Source: Beta vulgaris subsp. vulgaris (taxonomy: Eukaryota; Streptophyta; Magnoliopsida; Caryophyllales; Amaranthaceae). From it: a stretch of DNA of 64,000 nt. Under the pieces are notes generated by a model, which worked only from the letters and a program-made list of their open reading frames with translations, searched no databases and was not told where the DNA came from. The stretch is from positions 28,387,748 to 28,451,747 of the forward strand of contig NC_079202.1 in assembly GCF_026745355.1 (NCBI RefSeq), written 5' to 3'. Below are positions 57,642 through 64,000 of this stretch, piece after piece. The translations under genes were made by a program, and so were the position numbers. Numbering within the stretch: the first letter of the stretch is position 1; each line of letters starts with the position of its first letter.

Positions 57642-59798
57642 TGTAATACCCGGAAATTCTTAAAACTCCTAAGTAATTATTTTCTCCAAATTATGAAATT
57701 CATGATTTTATCCATATCAAATTATAATTATTATTTTAATATTACATTTATTACTTAGTATACTGTATATATATATGTACTTGAATTATTATTTTTATTT
57801 TATTTTTGGAAATCTAAATTTCGAAAATAATAATAATATTAATAAAAAAAAATCTGTTATGAAGCAAACATCTTGCAAAGAGATTGTTTCCAAAGAAATT
57901 TTCGTCAGTTTTATCAAGCAAATCTGTCAAATTGATTTCTCAATCAATTATCACCCAAAATTTTCTCTCAATCAATTTCTAACCTTCCTCCTTTGGTTCA
58001 ATCAAATCTTTCCTTCCCTCTTGAATTGTTCCTCTCTCCCTCTACTAGTACTATAAATAGCGGACTTCTACACCTCTTTCTAGCATAATTTTCGCTTCAA
58101 AATTTCAGTAGGTGAGAAACCCATTTATGAAGCACCATGTTCTGTTAAACAAAATCAGAGAAAAAACAAAAAGAAAGGGTTGTTATTGTACCGCCGCGGC
58201 GACCAGTTGATTGGTCGGCTGACCACCTTATGTCTTCTTCTTCTTTCTTCTTTCTTCTTTTCTCTAGTGTCACTTTTCATTTCTTGGAAGGAACTGGGTT
58301 CAGTTCTTTCATTTCCTCCTTTTACTATTTGTAACATTTCTTAATTGTTTTTCCTTTTCTTTTTCAAACCTATTTCTTGTTTTATCACGTGAAACTGGAT
58401 AACTAAGAAGTTGATAAGTTTTCTTTTTGTCTTTTTTGCAGACTTCCTTTTCTTTTTATTTATTTATTATTATTTATCATTTTCTTTCTTTAGTTTTTTT
58501 GAAACTAAACCCTTATACTACTTTTTTAGTTCATTTACTTACTATTGTAGACGGAGATTTTGTAGAAGGAGCTTTTTAGGGGTGACTTTATTATTCGTAT
58601 CTACGCTACTCGAGGTAATTTCGATGTTCATCGTACTCTATTTCCCGTTGCAAAACGGTTATCTGTGTGATTGTATGATTATGTGGTTATGTATGTAACA
58701 AATAATTTATAGACTAATATTATGAATTTCTGAGTTAGTAATTACTAATATAAAAGTATGATTCTCATAATACTATGAAACTGGAATATGTTATTATAAT
58801 TTTGGTAATAGTATAAATTTGTTATAATCATGTGATTCTTTTGAAACTAAAGTATTAGTATGTGAATATTCTTGTAGAGAACATATATGACTAGAGTATG
58901 TTCTATGTTAAAAGAGCGTGTGGAATTGTATGGTTATCAACTTGAGAACTTGTGTTGATTATGACCTTCTAATAAAACTAAGGAGGGTAATGAAGCCCGA
59001 AAGGGTGTTGAACAGGTTGCCCTATATGATGGTATAACTATCTATAAGTTTTTTTTTTTTTAAGGGGAACTATCTATAGGTTGATTATTATATACGATAA
59101 GAAATTGTTGTCTTCCTTCTATTTGTTGTGATCCAAGTAGAAGGGGTGTGCACACTATAGACTCTATGATAGTGGCCATGGTTATATTGGGGTGACGACC
59201 TCTTGTTGAAGTAGGCGGATAATAGAGATTAGTCCCGGCCTACTGGCGTTCACATTTCCCTCTCTTAACTTAAAATTGTTGTTTTTAATTGCGTGATTAA
59301 ATGTTATGTTTACGTGACTTAGATTGTGTCCGGAGTTAGTAATACAAATGTTTGGAAACCCAAACTTTAATATTGAAATTTTTGGATCACTTTATTCTTT
59401 TTCTAAAATCAAAATTTATTTTAAAATTATTATTTTTACGGGATGTGGTCGAATTACTCAGTTTTTCTGATTTTTGGGTGTTGTCTCTCTTGTTGTCTTC
59501 TTTCTATTACTTTGCGGGTTGGAATTAGTGATGGGATCTCGTGTGAGGAGGTTTAGATAATTCACCTAGACGACCTCATTTAGTTATTCTATCTTGGAAT
59601 TATTTATTTTAGTTTTTTCTAACTTTGGTTGTAATAATATTCTTATTTTAAGATAATTGGGTTAATTTAATTTTTGTTGGCCTTTCGTTTACTCTTAGAG
59701 AGTGAATGGGCGGTAATATCCTCCAAGTTTGAATAAATGACTTTCTTGAAACTATATTTATTTGACATTATGCTTACTTAAAATTGGAGGGTGTTACA
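57642..59798. repeat. Solo LTR (2157 bp) inserted in Copia C
   Basis: Starts TGTAATACCCGG and ends GGTGTTACA. It is flanked by accag (57637-57641) and actag (59799-59803), a 5-bp duplication with one change. It splits the Copia C frame between the RT end and the RNase H. The short ORFs inside (57775-58056, 58411-58698) are low-complexity and not supported. Ends resemble those of Gypsy-type LTRs. Confidence 0.85.
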
Positions 59799-60177
59799 AC
59801 TAGGGTCACCCATGAACCTACTAACAACGCTAACTGCATGTGCAAGATCCGGCCTAGTGCAAACCATAGTATACATCAAGCTCCCTACTGCACTAGCATA
59901 AAGAACCCGACTCATGCACTCCTCCTCAGCAGTCTTGGGTGCAAAAGCAACAGACAAGTGATTATTGGAAGCACTTGGAATGTCTATAGGCTTAGTTGTT
60001 GTCATACCAAACCTTAATAAATCTTTTGAATATAACCTTTCTATGACAAGAAAAGTTTCTTGTGACCTCTTTCCCTAAAGATCTCCATCCCCATAATCTT
60101 TTTCGCAGCACCCAACCTCTGAATATCAGACTTAGTCTTGTAGCTGACGCATCACTAACATGTGGTACACACAACAA
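59799..60177 (-). pseudogene. Copia C RT C-terminal remnant
   Basis: Only the end of the RT is left: LGAAKKI...GMEIFRERG as scattered pieces, then the open frame 60005-59799 with EECMSRVLYASAVGSLMYTM and CTRPDLAHAVSVVSRFMGDP, the connection to RNase H. The fingers and palm, including the catalytic motif, are absent between 60249 and about 60180. Confidence 0.85.
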
Positions 60178-60248
60178 TCATACATCTTTGGAGGCCCCAC
60201 ACCAACTCTTCTAGCTCTATCAAGTATCAAGTGTTATGCTTGGTTGAT

Positions 60249-60599
60249 TTACTTCAGATGTGGTTGACTGATGACTTGTTGATCTTCTCCACCTTGGTGC
60301 TGTGATTCACTCTCAGCCTGAGTGACTTGCAGCTCCACCTGTTTATCAACATCACAACTAACAAACACCACAGTAGACTTCACAGGAGAGTTAAGCATAG
60401 AATTTTCGTCAAATATTACACTTCTACTAAGTATAACACGACTCTCAGAAGGTGACCAGATTCTATGGCCCTTAACTCTACTCCCAAAACCCACAAATAC
60501 ACCCTTCTTAGCTCTAAGTTCTAATTTACCCTCATTTACATGATTATAAATAGTAGAACCAAAAACTCTCAACAGAGAATAATCTGCAGTAGACCGCAC
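60249..60599 (-). pseudogene. Copia C integrase C-terminal region
   Basis: Open minus-strand frame: LRVFGSTIYNHV, KKGVFVGFGSRVKGHRIWSP, RVILSRSVIFDENSML, then an acidic linker. This is the region after the integrase core in Copia pol. It then meets the RT deletion. Confidence 0.85.
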
Positions 60600-60639
60600 C
60601 TCATAAGGTGTTTTACAGTCAATATGTGTGTGAGGTCCA

Positions 60640-61413
60640 CGGTGGATCAGATAGCAAGTTGCTCACAGCTTCTACCCAAAATCTCCTAGCTATCCCAGCA
60701 TTTGAGAGCATGCACCTTGCTCTCTCCAGATTCATGCATTGTGCAACTCCATTTTGTTGTGGCGTATTTCCAATAGTTTGATGGCGAGCAATCCCTTCAT
60801 TCTTGCAGAACTCATCGCCTTAGACCAACAAAACTCCATTATCAATACGCAGCCTTTTGATCTTCCTTTCAACTTGATTTTTCACTAAAACCTTCCAGTG
60901 CTTGAAGTTCTTGAAAACCTCACTTTTATGCTTCATCACAATTACCCAAGTATTCTTGAATAATCATCGACACAAAATACTTGTGACCTCTAATAGATGC
61001 AACTCGGCAAGGTCCCCAAGAATGGATATAATCAAGGGTACCTTTCGTTGTATGAACCGCCTTTGGGAACTTGTAGCGATAAAGCTTCCCAAACACACAG
61101 TGTTCACAAAACTCTAGATCCTGCACCTTGTGCCCACATAGAAGATCCCTCTTTGACGGAATTTGCATCCCCCTTTCACCCATGTGACCAAGTCTCATAT
61201 GCCACAACTTGGTCAACTCCTCCTTGTGAATCTCAGATAATGCAACAGCAGCAAAACCTTCACAGTAGAACCTTGAAAAATATATAAGGTACCATTTTTA
61301 ATACCTTTCATAACCACCTTTGAACCTTTATAGACACTCATAACTCCACCTTCACCTTGAAAACCGAAATCCTTGCTATCAAGAAGACTCAAAGATATCA
61401 GATTCTTTGTCAT
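60640..61413 (-). pseudogene. Copia C pre-integrase and integrase core
   Basis: Minus-strand frames 61413-61213 and 61216-60926: linker, then GAG-pre-integrase domain with zinc ligands WHMRLGHMGERGM (HH) and CEHCVFGKL (CC), then the start of the core (HSWGPCRVASIRGHKYFVSM). The first catalytic Asp position appears changed (HSWGP where DLWGP is usual). Further core sequence down to about 60640 contains stops. Confidence 0.8.
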
Positions 61414-61556
61414 TAATGGAACATGCTAACTTTGTTCAATGTACAGAATGTACCATCATGAGTCCTCACCCTCATAGAGCCTATTCCAACTACTTTGCAG
61501 GCAGCACTGTTGGCCATAGAAACATTACCTCCATCTATCTGCTCATAAGTTGAAAA

Positions 61557-62009
61557 TTACTCCCTGCATGGACTAATATGATACGATGCCCCATAATCAA
61601 GAACCCACACATCCCTACAATGTGATTGGTTATTAACAACTAGGGCCAGATCTTCCTCACAATTACCTTCGGTTTCTGCCAGAGCGGAACCTTCATTCTT
61701 GTCCTGCTGCTTCTTTTTCTTGGGATATTCATTTTCCCAATGCCCCTTTTCCTTACAGTAATTACAGACATCAGTAGTTTTAGGACCCTTAGAATTCGAA
61801 TTTGAACCCACACATACCTACAATATGACTAGTTATTAACAACTAGGGTCAAATCTTCCTCAAAATTACCTTCAGTTTCTACCACAGCAGCAGAACCTTC
61901 ATTCTTGTCCTGCTGCTTCATTTTCTTAGGACATTCATTTTTCCAATGCCCCTTTTCCTTACAGTAATTACAGACATCAGTAGTTTTAGGACCCTTAGAA
62001 TTCGAATTT
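61557..62009 (-). pseudogene. Copia C zinc knuckle and protease, with ~205-bp tandem duplication
   Basis: The minus-strand frame 61811-61557 holds a CCHC-type knuckle CNYCKEKGHWENEYPK (last Cys replaced by Tyr) and the protease start VWVLDYGASYHIS (active-site DSGA altered to DYGA). The units 61601-61803 and 61804-62009 are direct tandem copies, so the knuckle-coding part is present twice. Confidence 0.85.
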
Positions 62010-62274
62010 TAAAGTTCGTCTTCTTTTTACCAAATTTCTTTTGTCCCTTGCCCCAGTAACTACTAATCCAGATGCCTGATTCTAGAACCTAGTACAGATG
62101 CCTGAAGACGGACCTCTCTAGTATGAAGAGAGGATCTTACTTCTTCTAACGACATACTATCTTTCCCAATAATAAGAGAATCCACAAAATTCTCATATGA
62201 TACAGGCAAAGATACTAACAATATCATCTATTTTAACATCAATATTTCGCAGATCTAGCAAGATAGTATTCAGT

Positions 62275-62664
62275 TTATCTACGTGAACCCTTAGAGACGT
62301 ACCTTCCTGCATACGCAGGTTGCTTCAAAAGCAACTTATTGGTTAGAGATTTCGTCATGTATAAACTCTCTAACTTCAACACCAGACCACCAGCAGTTTC
62401 CTGCTCCGCAACTTCAGTAATTATGTCGTCAGAAAGACACAACATAATTGTTGAATGCGTCTTTTCCTCCAGAACTTCCATCTCAGCGGTAACTGAATCT
62501 GTTGCCTTCTTTGCCAACGGTGCCCACAACCCATGTTGCTTCAGTAAAGCTCGCATCTTGATTTGCCACGGACTAAAACTATTCCTCCCGACAAATTTAT
62601 CAATTTTAACATTCATCCCAGACATCTTTCTCACACAGATCGAACACAAAGCTCTTGATACCAA
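62275..62664 (-). pseudogene. Copia C gag N-terminal part
   Basis: Minus-strand frame: MNVKIDKFVGRNSFSPWQIK, EEKTHSTIMLCLSDDIITEV, LVLKLESLYMTKSLTNKLLL. This is the Copia gag (UBN2-type) domain. It probably starts at the Met before SGMNVK. A frameshift near 62320 separates it from the rest of gag (62010-62270, decayed). Confidence 0.88.
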
Positions 62665-62666
62665 TT
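62651..62666 (-). other. Copia C primer-binding site (tRNA-Met type)
   Basis: On the minus strand AATTGGTATCAAGAGC, close to the TGGTATCAGAGC complement of initiator tRNA-Met with an extra A. It is next to the 5' LTR. Confidence 0.8.
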
Positions 62667-63073
62667 AGTTATAACAGACGTGAGGAAAAAACAAATAATT
62701 GAATGTAAAACAATAAAGCAGACAACAGATTTACGTGGTTCACCAATTTGGCTATGTCCACGGGCAGAGAGAGAATATTTTTATTGATGATGATATGAGG
62801 GGAAAAAAAGAGTTACAGATGTGATATATGCTATCTTCGTCAAATAAACGATATTAGGTCAAATTCCTAATTTAACCCGGCTAATAACACTTAACAAATC
62901 ACGCGACGAATAATTCCGCGCAAAGCGCGAGTCACAGTACCTGGCGCAAGTCGCGGTGTCTGCCGCGAGTCGCGATCAGCTCTCGGCGATTTCAACCGCG
63001 AGTCGTGTCGAATTCCGCAAGTCGCCATTTTGTAGATAGCCCAACTATAACATATTCAAGGCATACTTTCACA
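62667..63073 (-). repeat. Copia C 5' LTR (right)
   Basis: 407 bp, partner of 56551-56932. It is longer mainly because its GC-rich islet (about 62910-63025) has more copies of the cgcgagtcgcg-like motif. Confidence 0.9.
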
Positions 63074-64000
63074 CGTATTATTGCATTTCTAAGGCATTTT
63101 CCCATACTTCATATCTCTTTATTGAAGAATAAGTTTGATTTTCTCCTTGATTGTCCATTTTACCATATTTGCTATGGATCAATAGACAAAAGAAGAAAGA
63201 ATTGGTACTTCTTCTTTTCCCCTTTTCTTTAATTTTCTTGAGTATATTGAACTGAACAAGAAGTCAATTAGGATTTTTAAACAGTATAAATACTCAATGT
63301 TTGCCATCTATTTGATCTTCACAATATATGAGTTACGAAGCTATGCGTCCTACGCTTTGGGTGGATTAGCGAATGAGTACATAAATCAATAAATGTAGTA
63401 AAGCAAATCTACATGGTGATCTCCCTCATACAATGATCTTTACCCTGTGTCATCCCCATACATCTTGAACAAAAAATATGCTTATTACAAGCCTTGAACC
63501 CACAATCTCATGTATCATTAATAACTTATTTGCTCAAGATAAAAGATGATGAATGATAATATAAGAAGGATTTGTTTAAAACAAGAAATACAGTCGCTAA
63601 ATTTCACAATTCTAGTTTACAACTTTACAAGCATTGAACCCAGAACCTCATGTATCACTTATAGCTTATCGATTCAGGGACCCACGGTATTGCCTAAGTA
63701 AAAAACTAGTCCACCTTTAATTTGAGAATATTGACGAATTTTAAATTTGAAAATTGAGTTTCAGAAACTCTAATTTAAGACAGCTAGTGACTCTTGCTCC
63801 AAACCTTTATACGTTTTAAGTGAGAAGGGGGGACAGTCAACATTGCAAGAAAAGATGAAAGCTAAGCAAAACAAGAGAGACAAACAGAGGACGTAAATAC
63901 CAAAGACATGCGCTTCTTTTCTTCTTGGTATATGCCCATCAATTTTCTGAAAGAAATTAGGAGTAATATTAGTGTGCACCCGGCTCACGCATGTGAATCG
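63074..64000. other. Likely ABC1K intron or upstream DNA
   Basis: Starts with the Copia C target duplication cgtat. No exon of the ABC1K gene and no other gene recognised. Two similar short phrases (about 63485-63540 and 63630-63675, both with cccacaatctcatgtatcat-like or cagaacctcatgtatcact text) suggest a local duplicated repeat. Confidence 0.45.

Larger units (their letters stand above)
56551..63073 (-). mobile_element. Copia C: Ty1/Copia retrotransposon in ABC1K intron, RT deleted
   Basis: Full-ended element on the minus strand with LTRs at 56551-56932 and 62667-63073 and a target duplication CGTAT (56546-56550, 63074-63078). Minus-strand order: LTR, tRNA-Met-type primer site, gag, zinc knuckle (duplicated), protease, integrase, end of RT, solo-LTR insertion, RNase H, LTR. 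Most of the RT is missing. It lies in the same orientation as the ABC1K gene, in the intron upstream of the DFG exon. The gag wording resembles the Tork/Tnt1 type. Confidence 0.92.

Noticed and set aside
58411..58698. Plus-strand ORF with hydrophobic Phe/Tyr-rich sequence.
   Set aside because: T-rich DNA inside a solo LTR. Low complexity and no homology recognised.

Overview
This is repeat-rich plant nuclear DNA, most likely from an angiosperm. It is AT-rich and contains L1-type LINEs, Ty3/Gypsy elements of the Tat and chromovirus lineages, Ty1/Copia elements, a CACTA DNA transposon, MITEs, and one intron-rich chloroplast-type ABC1 (UbiB) kinase gene. No species marker is visible. No rRNA gene, tRNA gene, CRISPR array or bacterial-type operon was seen.

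Layout. 1-3.5 kb: a 5'-truncated LINE on the minus strand with a 13-bp target duplication. 3.9-6.3 kb: a decayed LINE ORF1-like sequence (DUF4283 plus zinc knuckle) ending in a near-perfect inverted repeat. 6.3-9.0 kb: non-coding, GC-rich repeats and old LTR-like DNA. 8974-36199: one complete Tat-lineage Gypsy element ('Gypsy A': LTRs of 622 and 629 bp, target duplication GATAG). It is split by two younger insertions. A Tekay/Del-type chromovirus (10998-21408, target duplication CTTGG) lies in its gag. A CACTA element (25755-30909, target duplication ATG) lies at the end of its pol and carries pieces of three unrelated cellular genes: acetyl-CoA synthetase, a CYP96-like P450 and a plastid-type GAPDH. 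Downstream of pol, Gypsy A also carries a long spliced antisense gene with a Transposase_28-like domain.

36.2-42.6 kb: LTR-like fragments, MITEs and a degenerate Copia ('Copia B'). 42.6-47.6 kb: a second, deleted Tat element on the minus strand ('Gypsy B'), again with an antisense ORF fragment, split by a 1.47-kb solo LTR. 47.8-56.3 kb: the last eleven exons of an ABC1K gene on the minus strand; the frame joins cleanly through all of them. 56551-63073: a Copia element ('Copia C', target duplication CGTAT) in an intron of that gene, itself carrying a 2.16-kb solo LTR. 63.1-64.0 kb: more intron or upstream DNA. The remaining exons should lie beyond the right edge.

The ABC1K gene is the only sequence here that looks like a functional host gene. 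Nearly everything else is transposon DNA, most of it broken. The most notable structures are the three-gene CACTA capture element, the intron-containing antisense gene in the Tat elements with a minisatellite in one intron, and a 127-bp solo-LTR-like miniature element in an ABC1K intron.
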